Assembly: GCA_031549415.1 (NCBI GenBank)
Contig: JAVBPU010000029.1
Span: forward strand, 1-64,000
DNA from: Limiplasma sp031549415
GTDB lineage: Bacteria > Bacillota > Clostridia > Christensenellales > Aristaeellaceae
Direction of reading: 5' to 3'
DNA length: 64,000 nucleotides
Both the position numbers and the translations under genes were made by a program. Positions 56,640 to 64,000 of this stretch are shown here, piece by piece. Numbering within the stretch: the stretch's first letter is position 1; the number at the start of each line of letters is the position of its first letter. Under the pieces are notes generated by a model. That model was not told the DNA's origin. It did no database searches and saw only the letters and a program-made list of their open reading frames with translations.

Positions 56640-58361
56640 ATGGCATACCAAGCCCTTTACCGCCAGTGGCGGCCCAGCAATTTTGAACAGGTGGTCGGCC
56701 AGGAGGCGGTGGTGAAAACCCTGCGCCGCCAGATCGAAACGGGAAAAATCGCCCACGCCTATCTGTTTTGCGGCTGCCGGGGCACGGGAAAAACCACCCT
56801 GGCAAAAATTATGAGCCGGGCCATCAATTGCCAGAACCCGCGCCAGGGGGACCCCTGCGGGGAGTGCCCCGCCTGCAAGGCCATCCTTAGCGAGACCACC
56901 CTGGACGTGCTGGAGCTGGACGCGGCCAGCAACAACAGCGTGGACCATGTGCGGGAACTGCTGGAGCAGGTGCGCTATCCGGCGCAAATTGGCAAATACA
57001 AGGTGTATATTATCGACGAAGTGCACATGTTGTCCACAGCGGCCTTTAACGCGCTGCTGAAAACCCTGGAGGAGCCGCCGCCCCATGTGGTGTTCATTCT
57101 GGCCACCACCGAGCCGCAAAAGCTGCCCGCCACCATTTTAAGCCGGGTGCAGCGGTACGATTTTGGGCGCATCCCGGCCCACTTGATTGTGGAGCGGCTA
57201 CAGCTGGCCCTTTTGCCCCTTTCCATCACCGCGGAGGAAGAGGCCCTGCAAATGGTGGCCCGGGCCGCAGAAGGGGCCATGCGGGACGCCTTTAGCATCC
57301 TGGACATGTGCGTAGCCGGCGCGGCGGAAGGCGTCATCACCGTCGCCCAGGTGCGGGACGTGCTGGGCTCCAGCGATAAAGACTTCCTGTTCCATTTTGT
57401 CCATTGCATCGCCCAGCGGGACGCCGGGGGCGTGATGGCCCAAGTGGACGCGCTGATGCGCTCTGGCCGGGAGCCGCAGGTGTTTTTGAAGGAGCTGACC
57501 GCCCATGTGCGGGCGCTGCTGACGGTGCTGGCGGTCACCGGGGACGCCGCGTCTTTGCTGGACATCACCCCAGAGGACGAAAAGCGCTACCGGGCCCAGG
57601 CCGCAGCCTTTACGGGAGAGCGGCTTCTGCGCATCATGGGCCTGCTGATGCGGGCCGAGGGGGAACTGCGCTACCTGTCCAGCCCCCGCATCGGCCTGGA
57701 AGTGGCCGCCCTGGACGCCTGCCAGGAACCCCAGGCCCAGGACGTGACCGCTTTGCTGGAGCGCATTGCGGAGCTGGAAAGAAAGCTTGCCAGCGGGGAT
57801 TTTGTGGCGGCGGGGAAGGCATCGCCCGCCGAAGAGGGGCTTCCCGCCAAAAAGGGGCCTCCCGCTGAAAAAACGGTTGCTGCCGAAAGGAACGGGGCTG
57901 TTTCGGCAGAAGCCGCTGCTGCAAAAACGGCGGAGCCGCCCGCCTCCACTACGGCCCCAGAGCCCCCCGCCCAAAAAGCCGCTCCCGCCCCCGCCGGGGC
58001 CGATACCCCCCAGCAGATCTGGCAAAAGGTGCTCACCTCCATCAGCAAGACGGACCCGCCCATGTTTGGGCTGCTACGCGGGGAGCGCTTCCTGGGGGTC
58101 CAGGGCCATGCATACCAGGTGCAGGTGCCCTTTGCCAAGAAGGATTTCACCTACATGAAGCTGAACCAGCAAGCCCGCAAGGACGCCATTTCCAAGTTGC
58201 TCTGCGAGGTGTCGGGGCAACAGCTGGTGTTTGAGCCGGTGCTGGAAACAGACCCCTCCGCCGCCAAGCGGGACGCCACCGCAGAGCAGGTGCAGAGCAT
58301 GCTCATTGAGACCTTTGGCCGGGACCTGGTGCAAATTGACGACGAGGAGGACCCCCGTTGA
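56640..58361 (+). CDS. dnaX: DNA polymerase III subunit gamma/tau
   Basis: Clamp-loader ATPase, 573 residues. Walker A GCRGTGKTTLAK (44-55), zinc site CGECPAC, Walker B VYIIDEVHML, sensor 1 ATTEPQKLPATILSR. After domain III comes a Lys/Ala/Pro/Glu-rich linker (about 395-455) and a C-terminal tau-like domain. GGGAGG precedes ATG. I saw no in-frame A AAA AAG type slippery heptamer, so a shorter gamma form by frameshift is not supported. rsmA begins at its stop. Confidence 0.95.
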   Translation: MAYQALYRQWRPSNFEQVVGQEAVVKTLRRQIETGKIAHAYLFCGCRGTGKTTLAKIMSRAINCQNPRQGDPCGECPACKAILSETTLDVLELDAASNNSVDHVRELLEQVRYPAQIGKYKVYIIDEVHMLSTAAFNALLKTLEEPPPHVVFILATTEPQKLPATILSRVQRYDFGRIPAHLIVERLQLALLPLSITAEEEALQMVARAAEGAMRDAFSILDMCVAGAAEGVITVAQVRDVLGSSDKDFLFHFVHCIAQRDAGGVMAQVDALMRSGREPQVFLKELTAHVRALLTVLAVTGDAASLLDITPEDEKRYRAQAAAFTGERLLRIMGLLMRAEGELRYLSSPRIGLEVAALDACQEPQAQDVTALLERIAELERKLASGDFVAAGKASPAEEGLPAKKGPPAEKTVAAERNGAVSAEAAAAKTAEPPASTTAPEPPAQKAAPAPAGADTPQQIWQKVLTSISKTDPPMFGLLRGERFLGVQGHAYQVQVPFAKKDFTYMKLNQQARKDAISKLLCEVSGQQLVFEPVLETDPSAAKRDATAEQVQSMLIETFGRDLVQIDDEEDPR

Positions 58362-59227
58362 AAAAATCCTTCCAACGGGCCCAGCAAAGGCGGGAGGACG
58401 GCCGGGCCTTCAAGCATGACCTGGGGCAGCATTTTCTGTATGACACCGCGCTGCTTACGTCCCTGGTGGCCTCTACCGGGGTGGGTAAGGCGGACAGCGT
58501 GCTGGAAATCGGCCCGGGCAGCGGTATGCTGACCGCCTGCCTGTGCCAGGCAGCGGGCCAGGTGCTGGCGGTGGAGGTGGACGAAACCGTGCTGCCCCTG
58601 CTGCGGGTGGCCCTGGAGCCGTATCCCAATGCCACCGTGGTGCAGGGCGACATCCGCCAACAGAATTTGCAAGCCCTGTGCGCCCCTTTGGGGCCGGATT
58701 TTTACGTCATTGCCAACATCCCCTATAACGTCACCACGCCCATCTTTGAGCTGCTGCTGGGCAGCGGCCTGCCCATCCGGCAGATCTCGGTGATGGTGCA
58801 GCAGGAAGTGGCGGACAAGCTGCTGGCAGCCCCTTCCACGGCCAGCTATGGCCTGCTGAGCGTGAAGGCCCAGTACTACGGCCAGCCGTCCTTGGCCTGC
58901 CGGGTGCCTGCCGCCTGCTTCACGCCGCCCCCCAAGGTGGACAGCGCCTTTGTGAACCTGCCCCTGCGCAAGGAGCCGCCGCTGCCCGTGCTGGATGAAA
59001 AGCTGCTGTTCAGCTTGGTAAAAGCGGGCTTTGGCCTGCGCCGCAAAACCCTTACCAACGCCGTCAAGGGCGTTTTGCCCCTGGATATGGAGGCCCTGCG
59101 GCAGGTGCTGGAAAGCCTGGGCCTGTCCCCCACTGTCCGTGGGGAGGCCCTGGGGGTAGAGGACTGGATTCGGTTCGCCAACGCTTGTAAAGAAAAAATG
59201 GACGGGCCAAAAATGGACGGGCGCTGA
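58358..59227 (+). CDS. rsmA: 16S rRNA dimethyladenosine transferase
   Basis: KsgA family enzyme dimethylating A1518 and A1519. 289 residues: HDLGQHFLYD, SAM motif EIGPGSGMLT and catalytic NIPYNVTTPI. Start is TTG at 58358, 8 bp after GAGGAGG and overlapping the dnaX stop (TTGA). The final residues (KMDGPKMDGR) are encoded within the terminator stem. The dnaX-rsmA pairing is less usual than ksgA next to rnmV, but the coupling is clear. Confidence 0.94.
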   Translation: MKKSFQRAQQRREDGRAFKHDLGQHFLYDTALLTSLVASTGVGKADSVLEIGPGSGMLTACLCQAAGQVLAVEVDETVLPLLRVALEPYPNATVVQGDIRQQNLQALCAPLGPDFYVIANIPYNVTTPIFELLLGSGLPIRQISVMVQQEVADKLLAAPSTASYGLLSVKAQYYGQPSLACRVPAACFTPPPKVDSAFVNLPLRKEPPLPVLDEKLLFSLVKAGFGLRRKTLTNAVKGVLPLDMEALRQVLESLGLSPTVRGEALGVEDWIRFANACKEKMDGPKMDGR

Positions 59228-59237
59228 CCCGTCCATT
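59212..59237 (+). terminator. Probable terminator of dnaX-rsmA
   Basis: AATGGACGGG (59212-59221) and CCCGTCCATT (59228-59237) pair perfectly over the rsmA stop codon; CACGTTTTCG follows, so the T run is weak. Confidence 0.55.
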
Positions 59238-59282
59238 CACGTTTTCGCCTAGATGGGTGGGCCTGCTTTGGCTGAGGCCCTC

Positions 59283-60362
59283 TTATCCGTCCACGTTCTC
59301 CATCATCGTAAATTCCAGCCGCACGGGCTGGTGGTCCGTGTTGCGGAAGTTCAAGTCAATGGTTTGCACGTTGTTCACCTTGATATTGGGGGTGATGATG
59401 AACCCGTCAATGACGTAAAACTGGGTGGTGGCGCGGTCGCCGGAGTAATTTTCGTTCAACAGGCGGCAGGTGGGCACGGAGGGGTCGTTGACGAAGGCAA
59501 AGCCTTCGGGCAGCATATCCTGGGTCAACACGCCGGCCTGCCAGTAGTCCGGGTTCAGCAGCGGGTACCGGTCCGCGTCGGGGAAGGTCTGGTTAAAGTC
59601 GCCGCCGGCCACCACATAGTTGCCCTTTTTGTACTCCTCCTGCATCAGCTGGATCAACTGCTCGGTTTGCACACGCTTGCCAATGCCGTCGTCATAGGCG
59701 TCCATGTGCAGGTTGATCATCACCAATTCCTTATCGCCGCCTTGGATGGGGGTCCTTTCCACCAACAGGCAGCGCTTCATGTTGGCCACCCGCACGGGCC
59801 AGGTGAAGGGCACGTGCAAGGCGTGGCGGGTGGCTTCCGTCACCTTCAGGTTCGTCAGGGTCATTACGCCGCTTTCCACCTTGCCAATGGGCGGCCAAGG
59901 AATGGGCACAAAATCGCAGTTGAAGTTGTACGCAAAGGCTGCGCTCATGGAAAGGCCGTGCCCCAAAAGGCTCATTTCATTGGTGTAATGGCTGCGGTAG
60001 GCGTTCAGGTCCACCTCCTGCAGCAGGTACACGTCGGCCTTTTGCTGGGTCAGCGCGCCTAAAATGCCGGCCATGTTCTCCTCTACGGTTTTCTTGTCCT
60101 CCGGGCGCACCATGGTGCCGCCGTCCATAAAGAAGTTCTGGTCCCGCCCCAGGCACCCATAGCCCAGGTTCCAGCTCAAAGCGGTGTATTTCACACCCAA
60201 GCTGGGCACATCCTGGCGGGCTGCGAGTGTCACTTCCAATGGCTCCACCGCCGCCGGGTTGTATTCCGTCAGGGTCAGGTAGCCAATCAGCCCGGCCGCT
60301 GCCACCACAAGGACCAGTACCAAAATCAGCAAAAATTTGAGTAGCTTTTGAATCGCCCGCAT
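59283..60362 (-). CDS. Membrane-anchored EEP-family hydrolase
   Basis: 359 residues. An N-terminal membrane helix (about 7-30, LLKFLLILVLVLVVAAAGLIGYL) places an endonuclease/exonuclease/phosphatase domain outside the cell. Motifs: ALSWNLGYGCLG, DVYLLQEVDLNA, INLHMDA, VAGGDFNQTF and a C-terminal NTDHQPV with the catalytic His. Could cleave phospholipid head groups or nucleic acid; not decided by sequence. GGGAGGG precedes the ATG at 60362. Confidence 0.85.
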   Translation of the reverse strand: MRAIQKLLKFLLILVLVLVVAAAGLIGYLTLTEYNPAAVEPLEVTLAARQDVPSLGVKYTALSWNLGYGCLGRDQNFFMDGGTMVRPEDKKTVEENMAGILGALTQQKADVYLLQEVDLNAYRSHYTNEMSLLGHGLSMSAAFAYNFNCDFVPIPWPPIGKVESGVMTLTNLKVTEATRHALHVPFTWPVRVANMKRCLLVERTPIQGGDKELVMINLHMDAYDDGIGKRVQTEQLIQLMQEEYKKGNYVVAGGDFNQTFPDADRYPLLNPDYWQAGVLTQDMLPEGFAFVNDPSVPTCRLLNENYSGDRATTQFYVIDGFIITPNIKVNNVQTIDLNFRNTDHQPVRLEFTMMENVDG

Positions 60363-60426
60363 CTTCTGTCCCTCCCATGGCTTATTCCTGTTTTTCCTAT
60401 CCTGCATGGCTGTTATGCTGCCCTCA

Positions 60427-60897
60427 TTATACCATATCCGCCCGCCCTGTCAACGCCGAAAGCAAGGCCCGGAAAGCCTTTGCGAAGGCTTCATCCTGGA
60501 CGGAGGCGCGCCTCCTCGGCCCCTTGGTATGGTGGCCTGCCCTGCGCAGCTTGCGGGCCTCGTGCCGCTGACCTAGCAGCCCGTCGATGTTCTCCTGGGT
60601 GTAGCAAAGGCCGTTCTGGCTGATGGCCTGGGCGCTTCGGGCCAGGGCCATGGCCGCCAGGCCGTAATCCTGGGTCACCAGCACATCGCCGGGACGTAGC
60701 AGGTTCACCAGGGCAAAATCCGCGCTGTCTGCACCGCGAAACACCGTCAGGGTCTTGGCCCCGTCCCGCTGCATCTCATGGGCAAAGTCGCATACCAGGG
60801 TCACTTCCAGGCCATATTCCTTGGCGATGGCAATTACCAGGCCGGTTACAGGGCAGGCATCCGCGTCCACGAAAACCTGGGGGCGTTTTGCGCTCAT
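60427..60897 (-). CDS. YaiI/YqxD family protein (UPF0178)
   Basis: 156-residue DUF188 protein with a PIN/NYN-like nuclease fold: VFVDADACPV at the N-terminus, DSADFALVNLL and VLVTQDYGLAAMAL in the middle, and the late ENIDGLLGQRHEARKLRRAG. The Asp-rich motifs fit a metal-dependent nuclease, but activity has not been shown for the family. ATG at 60897 follows GGAGG and AAGGGG. Confidence 0.9.
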   Translation of the reverse strand: MSAKRPQVFVDADACPVTGLVIAIAKEYGLEVTLVCDFAHEMQRDGAKTLTVFRGADSADFALVNLLRPGDVLVTQDYGLAAMALARSAQAISQNGLCYTQENIDGLLGQRHEARKLRRAGHHTKGPRRRASVQDEAFAKAFRALLSALTGRADMV

Positions 60898-60931
60898 CGT
60901 TCCCCTTCCTCCCAGGCCATCTTCTTTACCA

Positions 60932-61780
60932 TCACACCGCCACCGTCTCAAAGAGGCTTTCGCCCCTCCCCAGCCGCTGCACGCTCCGGTATCCCAGCTT
61001 TTGCATCTGGTCCAGGGCCTCGTCCAGCCCAAAGCCCAAGAAAGCGGCATCGTGGCAGTCCGAAGTGATCGTCACTTGCCCCCCCATCTCCCGCCAGGCC
61101 CCCAGCAATTCCCAGGAAGGGAAGGCTTGCGCCGCGTACCCCCGGGCCATGCCGCCGGTATTCACTTCCATCACCCCGTCGCTGGCCCGGGCCTTTTCCA
61201 GGGCCTCCAGGGCGATCCGGCGGTACGCCTGCGTGTTTTCATCAAAGACGCGCCCCAGCTCCGCCGCCTTGCGCACCAGGTCAAAATGCCCAATGATGTG
61301 GGGCCGGTCCGTCAGCAGCATCTGCACATGGGCGTCAAAATAGGCCTTGGCCAGCGCCATCCAATCCCCGGCAAAGACCTGCCGCACATACTCCCCCAGC
61401 AGGCCAAAATCCCCGTCCACCGCCAGGGCCCGGTCCTGAAATTCCTGGGCCACATAATGGGTTGAGCCCAAAATATAATCAAACTGCTTCCGGTTTTCCC
61501 TCTTTCTCTCCAGGGGCGTTAGGCCGTCCTGTTCCAGGCCTACCCAAAGGCGCAGGCCGCCCTCCTCCCGCTGGGCAGCCTGCAAGGCCCGCAGCTCCCG
61601 CAAATACTGCTCCTGCATACCCAGGGCCATGCTATAGGGCAGGTCAAACCCCTGGTCCCCATGGCCGGAAAAGCCCAGGCTCACAAAACCCAGGCGCTGG
61701 GCCTCCGCCAACAGCTCCTGGGGCGTGCTTTTGCCGTCACAATAACGGGTATGGGTATGGGCGTTGGATAAAAACCGCAT
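60932..61780 (-). CDS. PHP-family histidinol-phosphatase, HisK-like
   Basis: 282 residues. PHP domain metal motifs: NAHTHTRYCDG (7-17), GFSGHGD, GLEQD, IIGHFDLVRK, and TSDCHDA near the end. This arrangement is that of HisK histidinol phosphate phosphatases, step eight of histidine synthesis. RBS AGAGGTG before ATG at 61780. A HisIE-related gene lies upstream across the terminal-repeat element, but no other his genes are nearby, so the true substrate is uncertain. Confidence 0.82.
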   Translation of the reverse strand: MRFLSNAHTHTRYCDGKSTPQELLAEAQRLGFVSLGFSGHGDQGFDLPYSMALGMQEQYLRELRALQAAQREEGGLRLWVGLEQDGLTPLERKRENRKQFDYILGSTHYVAQEFQDRALAVDGDFGLLGEYVRQVFAGDWMALAKAYFDAHVQMLLTDRPHIIGHFDLVRKAAELGRVFDENTQAYRRIALEALEKARASDGVMEVNTGGMARGYAAQAFPSWELLGAWREMGGQVTITSDCHDAAFLGFGLDEALDQMQKLGYRSVQRLGRGESLFETVAV

Positions 61781-61818
61781 GATTACGCACCTCTGTTTTT
61801 CTTTGGTATCCGCGTCGC

Positions 61819-61981
61819 TTAGAGCAAATTCCGAAAACGCAGCCACAGGATTTGCGAGAGATTTTTTCCTGGCGCTCAGCCGAGGAAGGGAGGCATAGTG
61901 GGGCTATGCTGACCGGACGAGGCAACGCGCCTGGGGAAAAGAGCCGTAAAGACTGTGCTATGTTTTTGGAATTTGTTCTAG
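61819..61981. repeat. Structured terminal-repeat element, MITE-like
   Basis: 163 bp bounded by 24-bp inverted ends (61819-61842 and 61958-61981) matching at 19 of 24 positions; three of the mismatches become G-U pairs in RNA. Inside are a stem GCATAG/CTATGC with loop TGGGG (61893-61909) and a longer weak pairing of TTTTTTCCTGGCGC with GCGCCTGGGGAAAA. No gene is encoded. The right end contains the stop codon of the HisIE-like gene. Could be a mobile MITE or a structured RNA. Confidence 0.7.
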
Positions 61982-62604
61982 TATCGCCGGGCCAATTCCC
62001 CCTTCACCTCTTCCAGGGAAATACCCATATGGGCCATCAGCACCAGGATCTGGTAAATCAGTTCGCCAATGGCCTGTAGCGCCCCTTCTTTGTCTTGCTT
62101 GGCCCCGGCGATGAGCATGTCGGCGCAGCTCTCCCCGGCGCTTTTCAGGGCCCGGTCCCGGTTGGCCTCCAAAAGGCCCCCCGGTCCCCCAGCCTGCCAG
62201 GCCTGCGCCTTCTTTTCCTCGATCCGGTCCATGAGCTGTTCCAGGGAGAGGGGCTTTGTCTCCTCGTTTTCGTACAGGTCGTTAAAAAAGCACCGCTCCG
62301 GGCCTATGTACCCCGCCAAATCCAGCTTCTTCACCTGCACCACCAAGGCGTCTCCGTTGTCGTCCGAGGCAATGGCCATCAGCTGCTGAGCATCGCCCCG
62401 GGTCTCTCCCTTGCGCCAGAGGCATTTTTGGCTCCGGCTAAAAAAGCAGGGTTTCTCCTCCTCCAGGGTGATGCGTAGGCTTTCCTTGTTCATATAGGCC
62501 AGGGTCAGCACCTCATGGGTCACATAATCCTGCACGATGGCGGGGATCAGCCCGCTCTCGTCAAACTTTAGCTTTTGCATCCACTCTTCCATATTCCACT
62601 GCAT
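61978..62604 (-). CDS. HisIE-like protein with lost active-site residues
   Basis: 208 residues aligned with bifunctional HisIE (AMP-cyclohydrolase plus ATP-pyrophosphohydrolase). The HisI half keeps YMNKES, FFSRSQKCLWRKGET, but the Mg motif DxDxD reads D81-D-N83-G-D85 and the zinc motif CHTG reads GYIG (98-101); Cys105 remains. The HisE half keeps the helical ending ILVLMAHMGISLEEV but GEEATE reads GESCAD. Either a relic or a repurposed enzyme. GGAGG precedes the ATG; the stop lies in the terminal repeat. Confidence 0.8.
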   Translation of the reverse strand: MQWNMEEWMQKLKFDESGLIPAIVQDYVTHEVLTLAYMNKESLRITLEEEKPCFFSRSQKCLWRKGETRGDAQQLMAIASDDNGDALVVQVKKLDLAGYIGPERCFFNDLYENEETKPLSLEQLMDRIEEKKAQAWQAGGPGGLLEANRDRALKSAGESCADMLIAGAKQDKEGALQAIGELIYQILVLMAHMGISLEEVKGELARRY

Positions 62605-62713
62605 GGCTGTTCCTCCAAAGGGGCTGCGGGGCCTTCACCGGCCCGCGCATCTCCGTGATGCTTGCAGTGTACCCCAAGGGGAGCAAAAGGTTGCGCCGGA
62701 CCGGCGAAAGGGC

Positions 62714-63787
62714 TTACCATTCCCGAAGCGCCGCGCAGATCTTCCGGCAGGCGTGGCCATCCCCAAAGGGTTGGCCCTGCCCGGCAAACTGCGGCCGTAC
62801 CGCAAGCTTGGCCAGAATATCCGCCCGCTCCGGTCTGGCCAATTGGTTGCACCGGCCCACCATGGTCTCCGGCCAGGCCACATGGTCAAATACGGTGACA
62901 CAGGGCACTTTGGCAAAGAAAGCCTCCCGCTGCACCCCGCCGGAATCCGTCACCACCGCCTGGGCCCCCGCGCAAAGGCGGATGCTGTCCACATATCCCA
63001 GGGGCTGCAAAAGCCGCACCCGTTCCAGCCCCAAGGCTTCCCGCAGGCGCAGGGCCCGCTCCCGGTTGCGGGGATGCACCGGGTACAGCGTGGGCATGTC
63101 CAGGCTTTCCAAGGCCAGAAAGATCTCCGAAAGCGCCTGGTCGGTCCGGGTGTTTTCCTCCCGGTGGCAGGTGAGGTAACAATAGCGGTCCGGCCACTCC
63201 ACCTCTTCCCCGGCCAAGCCCGGCAAAGCCGTCTGCGGGCGGTCCTTAGCCTTGGCCAGGTAATATAAAAAGGCATCATACATGGGGTCCCCCACCAAAA
63301 AGGCTTTCCCGGCCAGGTTTTCTTTGGCCAGGGCCTCCATGGAGCTGGGCACGCAGGCAAACAGCAAGGTGGACATGTGGTCCGTCAGCACCCGGTTCAC
63401 CTCTTCCGGGTTTTGCAGGGTCCCCAAGCGGTTCCCCGCCTCCACATGAAAGATGGGCACATGCAGCTTCACCGCCGCCAGGGCCGCCGCCAAGGTGGAG
63501 TTGGTATCGCCGTACACCAGCAGCCCGTCCGGCTTTTCCGCCTGCAACAGCTCTTCCATGGCCAGCAGCATCCGGGCGGTCATCTGCCCATGGGTACCCC
63601 CAGCGATGCCCAGGTTGTACTCGGGCTTGGGGATGTCCAACTCCTGAAAAAACACATCGGACATCTGCGGGTCATAATGCTGGCCCGTGTGCACCAAAAC
63701 CTCTTGGTGCTCCTTGCGCAGTTCCCTGGACAAAGCCGCCGCCTTGATGAACTGCGGCCTTGCGCCCACCACCGTCACAATCTTCAT
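62714..63787 (-). CDS. wecB: UDP-N-acetylglucosamine 2-epimerase, non-hydrolysing
   Basis: 357 residues of GT-B fold interconverting UDP-GlcNAc and UDP-ManNAc for surface polymers. Visible: VVGARPQFIKAAAL, HTGQHYDPQMSD, VYGDTNSTLAAALAA, HVEAGNRLGTLQNPEEVNR and VTDSGGVQREAFF. The EAGNR form (rather than EAGLRT) also occurs in epimerases for other UDP-sugars, so the substrate is not certain. ATG at 63787 with AAGGAG upstream; overlaps the previous gene's stop. Confidence 0.9.
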   Translation of the reverse strand: MKIVTVVGARPQFIKAAALSRELRKEHQEVLVHTGQHYDPQMSDVFFQELDIPKPEYNLGIAGGTHGQMTARMLLAMEELLQAEKPDGLLVYGDTNSTLAAALAAVKLHVPIFHVEAGNRLGTLQNPEEVNRVLTDHMSTLLFACVPSSMEALAKENLAGKAFLVGDPMYDAFLYYLAKAKDRPQTALPGLAGEEVEWPDRYCYLTCHREENTRTDQALSEIFLALESLDMPTLYPVHPRNRERALRLREALGLERVRLLQPLGYVDSIRLCAGAQAVVTDSGGVQREAFFAKVPCVTVFDHVAWPETMVGRCNQLARPERADILAKLAVRPQFAGQGQPFGDGHACRKICAALREW

Positions 63788-64000
63788 GGGCAACACTCCT
63801 TGCTGCTTTCCTGGCTTGGATGGCCCCTTCGCAGGTCCGGCAATTCCATCAGCGCGGCAAACTGCCCGGCGATCGCACGGTATGCATAGGCTTCAATTTC
63901 GTCCCGCCGGGGCGCAAAGGGCAGGGCGCTTTCCGCCTGGGCATGCTGAACCAGCTGCCGCAGATAGCCCGCCAGGCCGGTTTTCGCCGCTTCCCCTCCC
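63784..64000 (-). CDS. Partial gene upstream of wecB, unknown
   Basis: C-terminal 71 residues of a gene that continues beyond the window; reading frame open from 63999 to a TGA overlapping the wecB ATG (ATGA). The end includes RRDEIEAYAYRAIAGQFAAL, a mainly helical soluble segment. I do not recognise a family; coupling to wecB suggests surface polysaccharide biosynthesis. Confidence 0.6.
   Translation of the reverse strand, partial: GGEAAKTGLAGYLRQLVQHAQAESALPFAPRRDEIEAYAYRAIAGQFAALMELPDLRRGHPSQESSKECCP

Noticed and set aside
57860..57885. Slippery heptamer in dnaX for programmed frameshift
   Set aside because: The A6 run is not in the frame needed for a -1 slip (codons GAA AAA ACG), and no stem with stop follows closely.
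1..64000. tRNA, rRNA, transposase and prophage genes
   Set aside because: I looked for tRNA arms, rRNA signatures, DDE transposases and phage structural genes and saw none; absence of tRNA was by eye only and should be confirmed with tRNAscan-SE.

Overview
The window is a contiguous, gene-dense stretch of a G+C-rich (about 60% by eye) member of the Bacillota, most likely class Clostridia. Evidence is a T-box-controlled ileS, DivIVA/SepF/YlmG/YlmH division genes, an IreB-RuvX-DUF1292 block, a PASTA kinase with its PP2C phosphatase, strong AGGAGG ribosome binding sites and frequent TTG/GTG starts. Gut orders such as Christensenellales or Oscillospirales would fit, but the family cannot be fixed from this sequence alone. 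No rRNA, tRNA, CRISPR array, transposase gene or prophage was seen. Most of the window is ordinary chromosome.

Layout. 1-4000: a giant inverted repeat with a G/C-only core, an aldehyde dehydrogenase, a DUF3795 protein, exonuclease III, a YfcE phosphodiesterase and the isoleucine T-box. 4030-11150 (+): ileS, an rRNA methyltransferase, a pseudouridine synthase, tgt, a Nudix hydrolase and nagB. 11218-14362: rplM-rpsI (-), rlmA (+) and divIVA (-). 14401-19959 (-) is one long division operon read as RsbW-like protein, SigB/F-like sigma factor, HlyD-like membrane protein, YggS, SepF, YlmG, YlmH, DivIVA. 19991-27846 (-): TauE, a DUF6020 membrane protein, aspartate kinase, GNAT, TM2, a fused RuvX-DUF1292, IreB, AI-2E transporter and PRC-barrel genes. 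28240-29181 (+): a secreted SH3b protein.

29401-35473 (+) is the most distinctive block. It has a GtrII-like membrane glycosyltransferase, phosphonopyruvate decarboxylase, a sugar-phosphate-type nucleotidyltransferase, PEP mutase fused to a cytidylyltransferase-like domain, and an iron-type alcohol dehydrogenase. Read together these predict synthesis of 2-hydroxyethylphosphonate (not aminoethylphosphonate) and its activation for transfer to a glycan or lipid.

35670-41993: HPF, a small duplicated membrane protein, an SDR epimerase, a two-domain PPK2 with a cationic tail, and an ABC-F protein whose second ATPase site has lost its key residues. 42291-53289 (-) is the conserved priA-def-fmt-rsmB-rlmN-prpC-pknB-rsgA-rpe operon, in which RsmB carries a repetitive cationic tail of about 240 residues. 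53330-59227: dacF, a MATE exporter, dnaX and rsmA. 59283-64000 (-): an EEP phosphatase, a YaiI protein, a HisK-like phosphatase, a structured terminal-repeat element, a degenerate HisIE, a UDP-GlcNAc 2-epimerase and a truncated gene.

A second theme is a dispersed intergenic element made of three short hairpins whose stems differ in sequence but keep pairing. Copies lie at 1-294 (doubled head to head), 3625-3727, 13690-13761, 36236-36311 and 39975-40134, with a decayed relic at 1749-1791.
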